Positions 1 to 8,750 of a stretch of DNA of 34,892 bases are shown here, one piece after another. How positions within the stretch are numbered: position 1 is the stretch's first letter; every line of letters begins with the position of its first letter. The DNA is from Treponema sp. (lineage in GTDB: Bacteria; Spirochaetota; Spirochaetia; Treponematales; Treponemataceae): positions 1 through 34,892 of the forward strand of contig JAFYZU010000055.1 in the NCBI GenBank assembly GCA_017548565.1. Direction: 5' to 3'. Position numbers and translations under genes: made by a program. The notes below the pieces were generated by a model. It was not told the DNA's origin. It worked only from the letters and a program-made list of their open reading frames with translations, and did no database searches.

Positions 1-104
1 CATACATCAGGATTATTGTACATCACCTTGTAAAAAATAAAATTATTTGCAAGCGTTGCCCTTTCCCATTTTTCTTCGGGAGTCAGATTTTTTTCATCAC
101 ACAT
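1..104 (-). CDS. Rpn-family recombination-promoting nuclease / PD-(D/E)XK putative transposase, N-terminal part only
   Basis: Too short to appear as a complete reading frame, because it runs off the left edge. On the minus strand an ATG at 104 opens a frame that continues to base 1 (34 codons), preceded by the strong ribosome site GAGGAG about 9 bases upstream (around 114-119). The first residues read MCDEKNLTPEEKWERATLAN, followed by a segment containing NFIFYKVM and NNPDV. This is the characteristic start of the Rpn/PD-(D/E)XK transposase-like proteins that are numerous in treponemes and other gut bacteria. Family members are RecA-independent recombination-promoting DNA endonucleases; the catalytic residues lie further in and cannot be seen here. 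Whether the rest of the gene is intact is unknown. Confidence 0.72.
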   Translation of the reverse strand, partial: MCDEKNLTPEEKWERATLANNFIFYKVMYNNPDV

Positions 105-181
105 ATATATTATCTCCTCACAATATATATGTCCGAAATGTGAAAAAAACGGAAAAGAATTTAGAAAAAAGTTTAAATTTT

Positions 182-206
182 CATCCGTGTGGCAAACATC
201 CGTGTG
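182..206. repeat. 10-bp direct repeat beyond the pfk stop
   Basis: The decamer CATCCGTGTG occurs at 182-191 and again at 197-206, separated by five bases, just past the phosphofructokinase stop codon and before the Rpn gene promoter region. The rest of 105-207 is AT-rich and shows no clear terminator hairpin. The repeat could be a slippage product or a binding site; nothing else in the sequence decides this. Confidence 0.5.
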
Positions 207-207
207 A

Positions 208-1614
208 CTATTTTTTCTTCTGCTCGCTTGGTTTTGATTTTGCACCGGCTACTGCGGCTGCCATTTTGGCCTGGGCTGTTTTCATGTCATTTACCATAAG
301 AATCGGCTGTCCTGTCGCATCAAGTGTATCGCGCCATAATGAACCTTCAGGATCTACCGCATTTCTGTGTGCCGTTACAGCCTTTATCGGAAGATGAACA
401 AACTTATCGTGAACAAGACCGATTACACACTTTGTTTTTCCTGCCATTGCAGCATGAACGGCATTGTTTCCCAGTCTTTCACAATAGATTGAATCAGAGG
501 CAGTCGTTACAGATGCACGAACCTGGTAAGAAGGATCTATATATTTTAAGTTAATTTCGATTTTCTTTGACTTGAAGTATTTTTCAATTTCCGCTTTAAG
601 AAAAACACCGATATCAGAAAGTTTTTTGTTTCCCGAAGCATCTGTAGCACCTGTAGATTGAAGAAGATCCTGTCCGGCACCTTCTGAAACTACAATTACT
701 GCATGACCGCGTTTTGCAAGACGTCTTTCAAGACAGGCAAGGAATCCGTTTTCACCTTCCATTTCAAATGGAACTTCAGGAATAAGACAGAAATTTGTTT
801 CGTGACTTGAAAGTGCCGCTGCAGCTGCGATAAAGCCTGCTTCCCGTCCCATGAGCTTTACAAGACCAATACCGTTAATCTGACTGGCTGCTTCCATGTG
901 AACTGCGGCAACAGTTTCCTTTGCACGCTGAACGGCAGTTTCAAAACCGAATGAACGGTCCATAAACATGAGGTCGTTATCAACAGTTTTTGGGACTCCG
1001 ACTACTGCACATTTCAATCCTCTTTTTTCTACTTCACAGGCAATGTCATAAGCACCACGCTGAGTTCCATCACCACCGAGAATAAAAAGCATATTAATTC
1101 CATCGCGTTCAAGACAATCAACAATATCACCGGTACGCTGACCGCCTCCACGACTTGTTCCAAGATATGTACCGCCGATTTTATGAATTTCATCTATTAA
1201 ATAACGGTCAAGTTCAATCGGCTCGTAACCGCTTTCTGCAAAAAATCCCCTGAAACCAAACTGATATCCCTTAATTGTTTTTACTCCGTAACGTGTATTC
1301 AGACAGCGCACAATTGCACGGATAACATCATTCAAACCCGGACACAAACCACCGCATGTACAGATTCCGGCTTTTGCATGAGTCGGATCAAAATAAATCT
1401 TTTCACGTGGACCAGCTTTTTCCATAAGATTAGATGAATCTAAAACAACCGGTGCTTTTACATCATAAACATTAATATTGCTGATAACATAAGAATCATC
1501 ACGGACATAATTTGCAGTATAATCACCATGAGCGGTAGAAAGCTTGATTGGAGACTGAATTGTACATGGTCCCAGATTATCAATTGTAAAATCGAATTTA
1601 TCGTCAGATTTCAT
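208..1614 (-). CDS. pfk: 6-phosphofructokinase, ATP-type, plant-like clade
   Basis: Cytosolic glycolytic enzyme phosphorylating fructose 6-phosphate. At 468 residues it matches the long spirochaetal/plant-type PFKs rather than the 320-residue E. coli PfkA. Visible motifs: CGGLCPG (87-93, nucleotide loop), GGDGT (180-184), PKTVDND (208-214, catalytic Asp), MGRE (255-258) and PEVPF (279-283). The glycine after GGD (GGDG rather than GGDD) is the classical sign of ATP use, and the PKTVDND lysine combined with it is typical of the plant/trypanosome ATP-PFK group. Spirochaetes also carry a PPi-dependent paralogue, so the phosphoryl donor is inferred rather than proven. The start is supported by AGAGG six bases before the ATG. 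It is transcribed divergently from lemA across a 132-bp gap. Confidence 0.9.
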   Translation of the reverse strand: MKSDDKFDFTIDNLGPCTIQSPIKLSTAHGDYTANYVRDDSYVISNINVYDVKAPVVLDSSNLMEKAGPREKIYFDPTHAKAGICTCGGLCPGLNDVIRAIVRCLNTRYGVKTIKGYQFGFRGFFAESGYEPIELDRYLIDEIHKIGGTYLGTSRGGGQRTGDIVDCLERDGINMLFILGGDGTQRGAYDIACEVEKRGLKCAVVGVPKTVDNDLMFMDRSFGFETAVQRAKETVAAVHMEAASQINGIGLVKLMGREAGFIAAAAALSSHETNFCLIPEVPFEMEGENGFLACLERRLAKRGHAVIVVSEGAGQDLLQSTGATDASGNKKLSDIGVFLKAEIEKYFKSKKIEINLKYIDPSYQVRASVTTASDSIYCERLGNNAVHAAMAGKTKCVIGLVHDKFVHLPIKAVTAHRNAVDPEGSLWRDTLDATGQPILMVNDMKTAQAKMAAAVAGAKSKPSEQKKK

Positions 1615-1686
1615 AAAAAACCTCTATATGTGAATTATTTGAATATATTATTGTGTAGATTGATTCAGTATATCGAAAAAAACAGG

Positions 1687-1720
1687 TTGACGCTAGTACA
1701 ATATTTATTTAATTTATAAT
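1687..1720 (+). promoter_or_regulatory. possible lemA promoter region
   Basis: TTGACG lies at 1687-1692 and a perfect TATAAT at 1715-1720, but they are 22 bases apart, too far for one ideal sigma70 promoter. A weaker box near 1710 would fit the -35 better, and TATAAT may act with a different upstream element. The rest of 1615-1746 is AT-rich and must also hold the divergent pfk promoter. Confidence 0.3.
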
Positions 1721-1746
1721 TAATCAATATTTTTACGGAGACATAA

Positions 1747-2334
1747 ATGAAATTTGACGGTAAAAAAAGAAAAAATAAATCAATAGGATTTTTATTTACA
1801 ATAGGATTCCTGCTTCTTCTGGTTCTCTGCTTCTATCTTCTGTTTAAATCAAACTATGTAAAAATATCTGAAAAGGAAAATAATGTCTATCAGCAATGGT
1901 CTTCTGTCCAGGATGAATATTACAACCGCTTTGATCTTCTTGGTGAACTTACATCGGCCGCTAAAAAATATGTTTTGTCTGATGATGCATTCGACTCACT
2001 TTCAAAAACAAGGGCAGAGCTTTCAAAACAGACAAAAAGTGCAAGACTAATCATCAGGGATGAAGAAACATATAAAAATTATTGTGCGCTTCAGACAAAC
2101 CTTGAAAAAAACATACAAAACATTCTCGATCTTTCAAAAACAAACACAGCGCTTTCGAAAGATAAGGCATTCAATGAAGTCAGGAAAAATCTTGAAGCCA
2201 TTCAGCACAGAATTAACTCAAATAAAGAAAAGCTGTCTGATGAGGTTCTTGAATACAATTCATATATTCAGAAATTTCCGCAGATTATTGTTGCAAAAAT
2301 GTGTAAATTCAATAAAATTACATATATCGAATAA
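1747..2334 (+). CDS. lemA: LemA family membrane-anchored protein
   Basis: A 195-residue protein with one N-terminal membrane helix (about residues 13-33) followed by a long helical coiled domain, the usual LemA layout (about 185 residues). Family landmarks are the early YQQW/EYYNRFDLL segment (in the place of the usual QRR.DLIPNL), a central A..L..A helix, and the C-terminal EYNSYIQKFPQIIVAK, which matches the family's very conserved end. The ATG follows ACGGAG at a normal distance. LemA proteins have no settled biochemical role; they often occur with envelope or stress genes. The next gene, a Bax-inhibitor-like protein, starts 15 bases after the stop, so the two are probably cotranscribed. 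Confidence 0.85.
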   Translation: MKFDGKKRKNKSIGFLFTIGFLLLLVLCFYLLFKSNYVKISEKENNVYQQWSSVQDEYYNRFDLLGELTSAAKKYVLSDDAFDSLSKTRAELSKQTKSARLIIRDEETYKNYCALQTNLEKNIQNILDLSKTNTALSKDKAFNEVRKNLEAIQHRINSNKEKLSDEVLEYNSYIQKFPQIIVAKMCKFNKITYIE

Positions 2335-2349
2335 ATAAGGGGTAAAAAG

Positions 2350-3051
2350 ATGGAAATGGAAAATGAAGTTTTATCGCAGGAAAATGCAAATAATTCCGCT
2401 GCAAGAAAATTCATGACTAAAGTTTATGCATGGATGACAGCCGCATTAGTAATAACTGCAGTAAGTGCCTGGTTACCTATGATATATGAACCATTAACAC
2501 GGCTCATTTTTGGTACACAATACATATTTTTTGTTTTAATAATTGCAGAACTAGCTCTTGTTATAGTACTTTCACGTGCAATTCATAAATTATCGCCCGC
2601 TGCAGCCTGTATCTGTTTCATTATATATTCGGTAATCAACGGATTAACTCTTTCATCAATTTTCATTACCTATAAGATCAGTTCAATCTATTTTGTATTC
2701 TTTATTACTGCCGGAATGTTCTTTGGAATGACAATATACGGCATTTTCACAAAACGCGATTTAACTTCTGCAGGACGTTACTTAATGATGGCTTTAATAG
2801 GAATAATAATTGCATCTCTTGTAAATATTTTCATTAAATCGCAGCCCATAGACTGGCTCATTTCGGTTATTGCAGTAGGTGTATTTGTCGGTCTTACTGC
2901 TTACGATACACAGAAACTTTTACAAACTGCACAGTATTCAGATGATTCAGAAGCATATAAAAAGGTTGCAATTATCGGTGCCCTTGAGCTTTATCTTGAT
3001 TTTATAAATCTGTTCCTGAAGCTTTTAAGACTTTTCGGAAAACGGAAATAA
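2350..3051 (+). CDS. Bax inhibitor-1 / YbhL-type multi-spanning membrane protein
   Basis: A 233-residue inner-membrane protein with seven hydrophobic segments, roughly at 30-50, 55-75, 83-103, 110-130, 143-160, 168-185 and 200-225. The BI-1 family signature near the end is present: GLTAYDTQKL, then GALELYLDFINLFLKLLRLFG. Bacterial members (YbhL, YccA-like, BsYetJ) are pH-sensitive calcium leak channels or modulators of FtsH proteolysis; which applies here is not known. The two conserved aspartates of the calcium-leak site probably correspond to the Asp in AYDTQ and the Asp in YLDFIN. The ribosome site is the purine-rich AAGGGG, seven bases before the ATG. Probably in an operon with lemA. Confidence 0.88.
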   Translation: MEMENEVLSQENANNSAARKFMTKVYAWMTAALVITAVSAWLPMIYEPLTRLIFGTQYIFFVLIIAELALVIVLSRAIHKLSPAAACICFIIYSVINGLTLSSIFITYKISSIYFVFFITAGMFFGMTIYGIFTKRDLTSAGRYLMMALIGIIIASLVNIFIKSQPIDWLISVIAVGVFVGLTAYDTQKLLQTAQYSDDSEAYKKVAIIGALELYLDFINLFLKLLRLFGKRK

Positions 3052-3088
3052 AATTTTTGTGGACGACAGCAGTATTATTTTATTATAT

Positions 3089-3117
3089 TATAATTAGATG
3101 AACTCTTTAAGTTCTAA
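3089..3117 (+). promoter_or_regulatory. groES -10 box and imperfect inverted repeat
   Basis: TATAAT at 3089-3094 is a perfect -10; the matching -35 is weak (ACGACA near 3063-3068, spacing about 20). It overlaps an inverted repeat, TTAGATGAACT (3094-3104) against AGTTCTAA (3110-3117), with two extra bases in the left arm. The right arm resembles half of a CIRCE (HrcA) operator, but the left arm and spacing do not fit, so this is not called CIRCE. Confidence 0.4.
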
Positions 3118-3142
3118 AAATTTTAATTAATTGAGGCATAAT

Positions 3143-3415
3143 ATGAAAGTTAAACCATTAGCAGACAGAGTTCTTGTTAAAAACGACAAGGCAGAAACAA
3201 AAACATCAAGCGGAATCATCATACCTGAAGCTGCACAGGAAAAAACACAGACTGCAGTTGTTGTTGCAATCGGTGAAGGAACAAAAGACGAAACAATCAG
3301 CGTTAAACCGGGCGACAGAATCATGTACGACAAATATGCAGGTACACAGATTAAAATCGATGGTGAAGATCACCTGATTCTTAAAAACGCAGATATAATT
3401 GCAGTTATTGAATAA
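3143..3415 (+). CDS. groES: co-chaperonin GroES (Hsp10)
   Basis: A 90-residue protein forming the heptameric lid of the GroEL folding chamber in the cytosol. It has the full Cpn10 pattern: MKVKPLADRVLVK at the start, the mobile-loop region with SGIIIPEAAQEK, then GDRIMYDKYAGTQIKIDGEDHLILK and the terminal ADIIAVIE. The start is the ATG at 3143, with TTGAGG at 3131-3136 as ribosome site; a frame starting at the TTG at 3131 would begin inside that ribosome site. There is no groEL beside it. Separation of groES from groEL is, from memory, also seen in T. pallidum. Its stop is only two bases from the stop of the convergent TPR gene, with no terminator between them. Confidence 0.96.
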   Translation: MKVKPLADRVLVKNDKAETKTSSGIIIPEAAQEKTQTAVVVAIGEGTKDETISVKPGDRIMYDKYAGTQIKIDGEDHLILKNADIIAVIE

Positions 3416-3417
3416 TT

Positions 3418-5265
3418 CTAACGGCTGATTTTATCCTTCAATAAATTAGCCTTTGCATTAAGCGGGTAGATCTGGGTGGCAAGCTCAAGAGTTCTATAAG
3501 CGCTTCTTTTATCGCCGGTTGCATCATAAATACATGCAATCCGATAGTAGATTTCAGAACGAAGATAACTGCTGCTCTCCCTGCCCGCCGCTTTTGAATA
3601 TAAATCAAGGGCCTTATCGGTTTTTCCAATAGAATAATATACATCGGCAAGATTCATGCATGCTTTTGTAGAAACATACGGAGAAACTACCTCTTCACTT
3701 AAAATACCACCACTTTCATAGACAACATATTCATAAAGACGGATTGTTTCGTCAGGAAACTGAAGATAATTCGCAAACCATGCCGCAAACTCTGCCATGC
3801 GCACATCCATCTGATTCAAAGCTTTTTCGACCTGTATCCAGAAATCTTCCTTACTGTCAAAATTATAGGTAGTATACATGTGCTTTTTGAAAAGATCGAA
3901 AGCATCGTCAAACTGATTTGTTTTCAAAAGATAACTGAGCGCATACTGTACAAGAAGGCTTTCGAACTTAACCTCATCGGAATAATTTTTCTCGAGGAGC
4001 TGCCATAAATCGGCTGTTTTCTGCTTCGGAGTATACGAATCATTCATTTTATACTTTAAGTCAAGCTTAACTATTTCAAGATAAGGATTTTTTTTCTGTT
4101 CTATAGACTTATTGATTTTTTCAAGGGCATCTTCAACCGGAACCTGGACTCTCAAATCATATTTTTCCATTTCTATTGTCTGAAGTCCGCTCTGTCTTAA
4201 AAGTTTTGTTTCATAATCTTCTTCACGCATCGTACTTGAGGAATATGCAAAATCTGAATAAAGCACGAGTCCTTCGGTTAAATCCGGCCACCGGTCGACA
4301 ATATATTTTAAAAGATTGCCGCATTCATCATTGCTTCCGGTATTGTTTGCGTAAATTGCGCTGTTCAGTGATATTAATGAAAGAAGATTTTCATCATTTT
4401 CCGAAAGATTATTCAATTCAGAAATATGGCTTACAAGGATACTTCTCTGCTGCTGTGCCTTTTCCATTTCGGAAACAGCCATGTACGCATCTGATTCAAG
4501 TGCTATCTGCTGAACGAGTGTTGCATGGTTGAGTTTTCTGCTGATTGTATCCGGAAAATCCTCAAGAAATTTACGTGAAATTTCAAGGGCATTTACACAG
4601 TCATAATAACGTCCGCCGTCATATAAAATCATTCCCCAGAAAAAAGCATCATCAGCATCTCCAAAATGAAGGGGTAAGAGCGAAGCGGCTTTTTCAAACT
4701 GACCGTCATCTGCATCAAAAAGAGCACAGTTTCTTATCCATATTGGATTAAGGCTTCCTTTGTACGCATCATAATAAATATTGAACATGCTTTTATCTCT
4801 TGCAAGCGTTTCAAACTCTTGTTCAGAAACAGAAGCCTTGAGATTTCTTAAATACAATTCAGAATAAAGAGATCCGTATTGTGTCCCGCGTAATTTTTTA
4901 CAGTAATTTTCCGCTTCCTTCAATTTATTCTGACGGAGCAGAAGATTTGCATAAATTGCATTGAGCTCGAGATTTTTGGAATTTTTCTTAAGACCTTTTT
5001 TAATAACCTTTGCTTTCCGTTTTGTTTCTCCCATTATTTCGTATCGTTTATATATGCCTATAAAAGCCCATGCATCATATGATTTATTTTCCATCCGTTT
5101 AAGAATTTTCAGGGCATGTGAATATTCGCCGTTGTCAATCAGGGTATCAATCGTTTCAAACTGACTCATTAACGACTTTTGCTCCGCCCTCAATTTACAT
5201 GAAGACAGAGCAATTATCAAAAGAGAGAAAAATAAAAAAACTGTAAATCTATGCCTTTTTTTCAT
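3418..5265 (-). CDS. TPR-repeat lipoprotein
   Basis: A 615-residue exported protein. A basic N-terminus and hydrophobic stretch end in LSSC (Cys23), a loose spirochaetal lipobox, so it is probably a periplasmic or outer-membrane-facing lipoprotein. The mature part is almost entirely helical with tetratricopeptide-like units, clearest near residues 90-140 (NLELNAIYANLLLRQNKLKEAE) and near the C-terminus, where ACMNLADVYYSIGKTDKALD and a second AxxxYRIACIYDATGD unit follow each other. TPR proteins are protein-interaction scaffolds; the partner is unknown. The start overlaps the end of nusB by 17 bases, so it is translated from the nusB message. It is convergent with groES. Confidence 0.8.
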   Translation of the reverse strand: MKKRHRFTVFLFFSLLIIALSSCKLRAEQKSLMSQFETIDTLIDNGEYSHALKILKRMENKSYDAWAFIGIYKRYEIMGETKRKAKVIKKGLKKNSKNLELNAIYANLLLRQNKLKEAENYCKKLRGTQYGSLYSELYLRNLKASVSEQEFETLARDKSMFNIYYDAYKGSLNPIWIRNCALFDADDGQFEKAASLLPLHFGDADDAFFWGMILYDGGRYYDCVNALEISRKFLEDFPDTISRKLNHATLVQQIALESDAYMAVSEMEKAQQQRSILVSHISELNNLSENDENLLSLISLNSAIYANNTGSNDECGNLLKYIVDRWPDLTEGLVLYSDFAYSSSTMREEDYETKLLRQSGLQTIEMEKYDLRVQVPVEDALEKINKSIEQKKNPYLEIVKLDLKYKMNDSYTPKQKTADLWQLLEKNYSDEVKFESLLVQYALSYLLKTNQFDDAFDLFKKHMYTTYNFDSKEDFWIQVEKALNQMDVRMAEFAAWFANYLQFPDETIRLYEYVVYESGGILSEEVVSPYVSTKACMNLADVYYSIGKTDKALDLYSKAAGRESSSYLRSEIYYRIACIYDATGDKRSAYRTLELATQIYPLNAKANLLKDKISR

Positions 5266-5701
5266 CTTTTCCTATTTTATCAAGAACAGCATTAATAAAT
5301 TTATAGGAATCATCCGAACCATACTGTTTGGAAATATTTATCGCTTCATCAATTACAATACCTTTTTCGGCACCTTTCATATATTTCATTTCGTAAATAC
5401 TTGTACGCAGAATTGCAAGTGTTACTTTATTAAGTCTTTCCATACTCCAGCTTGCCGAAAGATGCGATTCAATCAGACTGTCAATTTCGCTGATTTTTTC
5501 TATTGTACCGGCAATTATTATTCCTGCAAAAGTCTGTTCTTCTTTTACCGGAGGAATTTCGTGATTTTGTTCTACAGATTCTTCTGATTTATCCTGCTTC
5601 TGTAACCACGAAAATGCCAGTAAATCTTCCAGCGAAGCCTTACTGACATCCCATGAATAAAGTGCCTGAAAAGCCAGAATTCTTGCGTTTCTTCTGGACA
5701 T
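5249..5701 (-). CDS. nusB: transcription antitermination factor NusB
   Basis: A 150-residue RNA-binding protein of the NusB/NusE (S10) rRNA antitermination complex. Family features: the start MSRRNARILAFQALYSWD with its arginine-rich first helix, and the conserved C-terminal half with RTSIYEMKY, VIDEAINISKQYGSDDSYKFINAVLDKI. Residues about 37-55 form a charged, glutamate-rich insertion. It overlaps the downstream TPR gene by 17 bases and starts six bases after the stop of the SurA-like gene, so it is central in a tightly packed transcript. Confidence 0.95.
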   Translation of the reverse strand: MSRRNARILAFQALYSWDVSKASLEDLLAFSWLQKQDKSEESVEQNHEIPPVKEEQTFAGIIIAGTIEKISEIDSLIESHLSASWSMERLNKVTLAILRTSIYEMKYMKGAEKGIVIDEAINISKQYGSDDSYKFINAVLDKIGKDEKKA

Positions 5702-5707
5702 TTCTTA

Positions 5708-6787
5708 TCACCAGTTAAGAAGCTTGTCTAAATCTGCACCGGTTTTCTTGTACTGATAGTTTTCCGGCTTGAACAGGCTTTTTACGATTTCATCACCGGC
5801 CTGCTGTACGAATTCCATCTGCTTCTGCTGAACAAGCACCTGCTTGATATAATCAAATACTGTTACCTTTGATTCAGGCTGTGCTTCATCATTCAAGCCG
5901 AGCATCTTTGCCTTATATTTTTTCATGATTACTACAAATCGGTAATCTGTACTTGTGTCGTTCAAATCTGAAACATAACCTTCCGACTGATCGAAAAGCC
6001 ACAAAAGATTGTTATACTGCATTCCAAGTCCAACTGCAGAAGCTTCTGCCTTTGGAACAAGCATTTCACCTGCCTGATAAGAAACTGCATCTGTCTTTGA
6101 AGCAGCAACTATCTGGTCGGAAGTCATTTTCTTTGTTTTATATTTATTCAATAAATCATTGCATTTGTTTTTTGCAGCATCAGGATTTGTTCCCTTAGGT
6201 ACAATTACGATAAAAAGTTTTAACATATCTGTCTGAACAAACTGTGTTTTCTTTCCTTCATAAAAATTCCTTACTTCTGCATCGCTTACAGTTACCTTCT
6301 GAATATCATCTTTTTTCTGCTGAACGATATACTGCTGCATTATAAGCTGATTTTTAAGATATGATTTATAATCGGCAACATTCATACCGGTCTGATTCAA
6401 AAGAAGCTGATCAAGTGTAATTCCTTTCTGTTTTACAATCATGTCGTTAAGTTCTTTTTCTGTTACCTGAGCTCCAACCTGAAGACTCATGTTCTGGATG
6501 AAATAATCGTCTATTGCGCTTGATGGAATTGAAATTCCGGCCTTATTTGCAGCCTGAAGAATCAGTTTTTCCTGAATAAGTGCTTCCAGAACCTGTTTCT
6601 TTTCATCTACAGTTAATTTTCTGCCTATCTGTTTTGCTTTTATTTCACAATAGCTCTTCAACTTGCTTACTGTAATAGATTCTGAACCATCATACTTTAC
6701 AACAGCAAGAACCTGAAGGTCTGACTGTGCAAAAGCAGCACCAATTAAACCAAAGAACATCAAAAATGTAAGAATTATTTTTCTCAT
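5708..6787 (-). CDS. SurA-like periplasmic chaperone / peptidyl-prolyl isomerase
   Basis: A 359-residue exported protein with a clear signal peptide (LTFLMFFGLIGAAFA, then Gln) likely cut after residue 20. The N-terminal part carries the SurA_N/trigger-factor-like helical chaperone pattern: KQVLEALIQEKLILQAANKAGI, then IDDYF and the long Q-rich helix around residues 115-160. A degenerate parvulin-like region may follow (about 175-290), but the usual parvulin HIL/GG signatures are not clear, so isomerase activity is doubtful. From memory the position between nusB and alaS matches T. pallidum TP1016, a reported basic membrane protein/PPIase. Likely role: escorting outer-membrane proteins through the periplasm. 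Confidence 0.8.
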   Translation of the reverse strand: MRKIILTFLMFFGLIGAAFAQSDLQVLAVVKYDGSESITVSKLKSYCEIKAKQIGRKLTVDEKKQVLEALIQEKLILQAANKAGISIPSSAIDDYFIQNMSLQVGAQVTEKELNDMIVKQKGITLDQLLLNQTGMNVADYKSYLKNQLIMQQYIVQQKKDDIQKVTVSDAEVRNFYEGKKTQFVQTDMLKLFIVIVPKGTNPDAAKNKCNDLLNKYKTKKMTSDQIVAASKTDAVSYQAGEMLVPKAEASAVGLGMQYNNLLWLFDQSEGYVSDLNDTSTDYRFVVIMKKYKAKMLGLNDEAQPESKVTVFDYIKQVLVQQKQMEFVQQAGDEIVKSLFKPENYQYKKTGADLDKLLNW

Positions 6788-6864
6788 CTCTAAATCCTTC
6801 TAATCTATGTTTTTTCCTTTTGCTAATATAACAAAAAATTATATTTTAAGTTACAGCATTAATT

Positions 6865-8688
6865 TTATTTATCTAACGGTAAACCACCACTGATTGTAGC
6901 GCGGATTCTTCGTACTCCTGCAGAAGAAGACTGCTCTTTTTCTATCTTGAAGTCGCCGATCTGTGCTGTATGCTGAACGTGTGGTCCACCGCAAACTTCT
7001 TTACTGAACCAGTCATTCTTTACATCGCGGCCGATTGTGTAAACCTTTACCTTTTCGCCGTATTTATTAGCGAACAATGCCCTTGCTCCTTCTGCCTTAG
7101 CTTCGTCAAGAGTCATTTCGCGCATATCTACAGGTAAGTCTTCCTTAATCTTTTCGTTTACAATGTCCTGTACCTTCTTGATTTCTTCGGGTGTCATAGG
7201 ACGTTCAAATGTAAAGTCAAAGCGCATTCTTTCATTGTTGATGTTTGAACCCTTCTGAGCTACCTGATTTCCGAGAACATTAACAAGTGCCTGCTGCAAA
7301 AGATGTGTTGCTGTGTGATATTTTGTTGTTACATCAGACTGTTCTGCAAGACCACCCTTTGCTTTTCCGGCTTCTGCAGTCTTACTTGCTTCCTGATGCT
7401 TACGTTCTGCTTCTTTAAATCCTTCTACATCAACTGTAAATCCATTTTCGGCTCCAAGCTCCTGTGTAAGCTCAAGAGGATAGCCGTAAGTTTCGTAAAG
7501 ATTATATGCAACCTTACCGCTGATGATTTTCTTTGGATTTTTCATAAGGTTAGGAAGCATCTTCTGGAATTCTGCTTCGCCTTTTTTAAGTGTGAGTCGG
7601 AATTTTGCTTCTTCTGCAGAAAGCTCCTTATAAATCTTCTGTTCGTTTTCAGAAAGCTCTGGATACGGACCCTTGAAATTATTTACTACTTCTTTTGCAA
7701 TTTCAGAAAGGAAATCTTTGTCAATTCCAAGCTTCATTCCGTGTCTGACTGCACGACGAATTAATCTTCGTAAAACATAACCGGCTCCAACCCTGTCAGG
7801 AGTAACACCTCTCTGGTCTCCAAGAATAAAGACTGCCGAACGTGTATGATCTGCAATAATTCTTACAGATTTATCTTTTTCTGAATCAGATTCATATTTA
7901 TAACCTGCCAGCTGTTCAATTTTTGCAATGATCGGCTGGAAAACTTCGGTAAGATAAACGCTTGTTTTTCCCTGAAGAATACAGTTTGTTCTTTCAAGCC
8001 CCATGCCTGTATCAACATTCTTTTTTGGAAGAGGAACAAGAGTTTTTTCATCAACGCGGTTATACTGCATGAATACGTTGTTCCAGATTTCCATCCAGTT
8101 TGCAGAATCGTTACCCTTATTTGAATTTTCAGGAGGAAGACCTTCGCCTACCCAGTAAAAGATTTCTGTATCAGGACCACAAGGGCCGGTAGGACCAGCT
8201 GCCCACCAGTTATCGCTTGCAGGTAAATATGCAATTCTTCCTTCCGGCATTCCGTTATCTTTCCAGATCTGTGCAGCTTCTTCATCGCGTGGTGCATTTT
8301 CATCACCGGCAAAAACTGTTACAGAGATTTTTCTTGGATCAAGTGCGAGCCAGTCTTTAGAAGTTAAAAACTCATATGAAAAAGCAATTGATTCTTTTTT
8401 AAAGTAGTCGCCCAGAGACCAGTTACCAAGCATTTCAAAACAGGTCAAATGAGACGGATCTCCTACTTCATCTATATCACCGGTTCGCACACATTTCTGA
8501 TAGTCTGTAAGACGGGTACCTGCAGGATGTTTTTCTCCAAGCAGATATGGTACTAAAGGATGCATTCCCGCAGTTGTAAACAAAACCGAAGGATCATTTT
8601 CAGGGATTAAAGACTGTCCCGAAATTACTGCATGATTTTTACTTTTAAAAAACTCAATGTATTTTGAGCGAAGTTCATTAGCGTTCAT
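6865..8688 (-). CDS. alaS: alanyl-tRNA synthetase, short spirochaetal form
   Basis: Charges tRNA-Ala and clears Ser/Gly mischarging. Domain order over 607 residues: class II catalytic core (1-240, with FEMLGNWSLGDYFK and the GPCGPDTEIF and DTGMGLER motifs), tRNA-recognition helices (about 275-400, GAGYVLRRLIRRAVRHG), then the editing domain with HTATH (458-462) and CGGPH (566-570), the four zinc ligands. The protein stops about 35 residues later and lacks the DHHA1/C-Ala domain that brings usual AlaRS to about 875 residues. The same short form is known in other spirochaetes, so this is not a truncation. The start is fixed by the conserved ELRSKYIEFF only four residues in. There is no convincing transcribed ribosome site; see the promoter entry. 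Confidence 0.97.
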   Translation of the reverse strand: MNANELRSKYIEFFKSKNHAVISGQSLIPENDPSVLFTTAGMHPLVPYLLGEKHPAGTRLTDYQKCVRTGDIDEVGDPSHLTCFEMLGNWSLGDYFKKESIAFSYEFLTSKDWLALDPRKISVTVFAGDENAPRDEEAAQIWKDNGMPEGRIAYLPASDNWWAAGPTGPCGPDTEIFYWVGEGLPPENSNKGNDSANWMEIWNNVFMQYNRVDEKTLVPLPKKNVDTGMGLERTNCILQGKTSVYLTEVFQPIIAKIEQLAGYKYESDSEKDKSVRIIADHTRSAVFILGDQRGVTPDRVGAGYVLRRLIRRAVRHGMKLGIDKDFLSEIAKEVVNNFKGPYPELSENEQKIYKELSAEEAKFRLTLKKGEAEFQKMLPNLMKNPKKIISGKVAYNLYETYGYPLELTQELGAENGFTVDVEGFKEAERKHQEASKTAEAGKAKGGLAEQSDVTTKYHTATHLLQQALVNVLGNQVAQKGSNINNERMRFDFTFERPMTPEEIKKVQDIVNEKIKEDLPVDMREMTLDEAKAEGARALFANKYGEKVKVYTIGRDVKNDWFSKEVCGGPHVQHTAQIGDFKIEKEQSSSAGVRRIRATISGGLPLDK

Positions 8689-8696
8689 AATATTCC

Positions 8697-8725
8697 ATTA
8701 TAATGAAATAGACAGTTTATGTGAA
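8697..8725 (-). promoter_or_regulatory. alaS promoter, predicting a leaderless mRNA
   Basis: On the minus strand TTCACA (8720-8725), a 17-base spacer, then a perfect TATAAT (8697-8702). Only eight bases separate the -10 box from the alaS ATG at 8688, so transcription should begin within about two bases of the start codon. Confidence 0.65.
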
Positions 8726-8750
8726 GTAATACAATAAGATTAAAAATACC

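Noticed and set aside
47..397. 116-residue plus-strand frame at the left edge
   Set aside because: It runs antisense to the Rpn start and the phosphofructokinase end and has low-complexity Phe/His-rich sequence.
208..1614. PPi-dependent phosphofructokinase
   Set aside because: The GGDG motif with PKTVDND fits the ATP-using plant-like clade; PPi enzymes usually have GGDD.
3094..3117. CIRCE operator before groES
   Set aside because: Only the right half resembles the consensus; the left arm has two extra bases and the nine-base spacer is absent.
3131..3142. Upstream TTG start for groES
   Set aside because: It lies within the ribosome site TTGAGG; the ATG at 3143 gives the conserved family start.
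7303..7764. 153-residue plus-strand frame inside alaS
   Set aside because: Cys/Phe-rich translation typical of the antisense of a real gene; no ribosome site or homology.
6865..8688. alaS as a truncated pseudogene
   Set aside because: The same short length is known in other spirochaetes and all catalytic and editing motifs are present.
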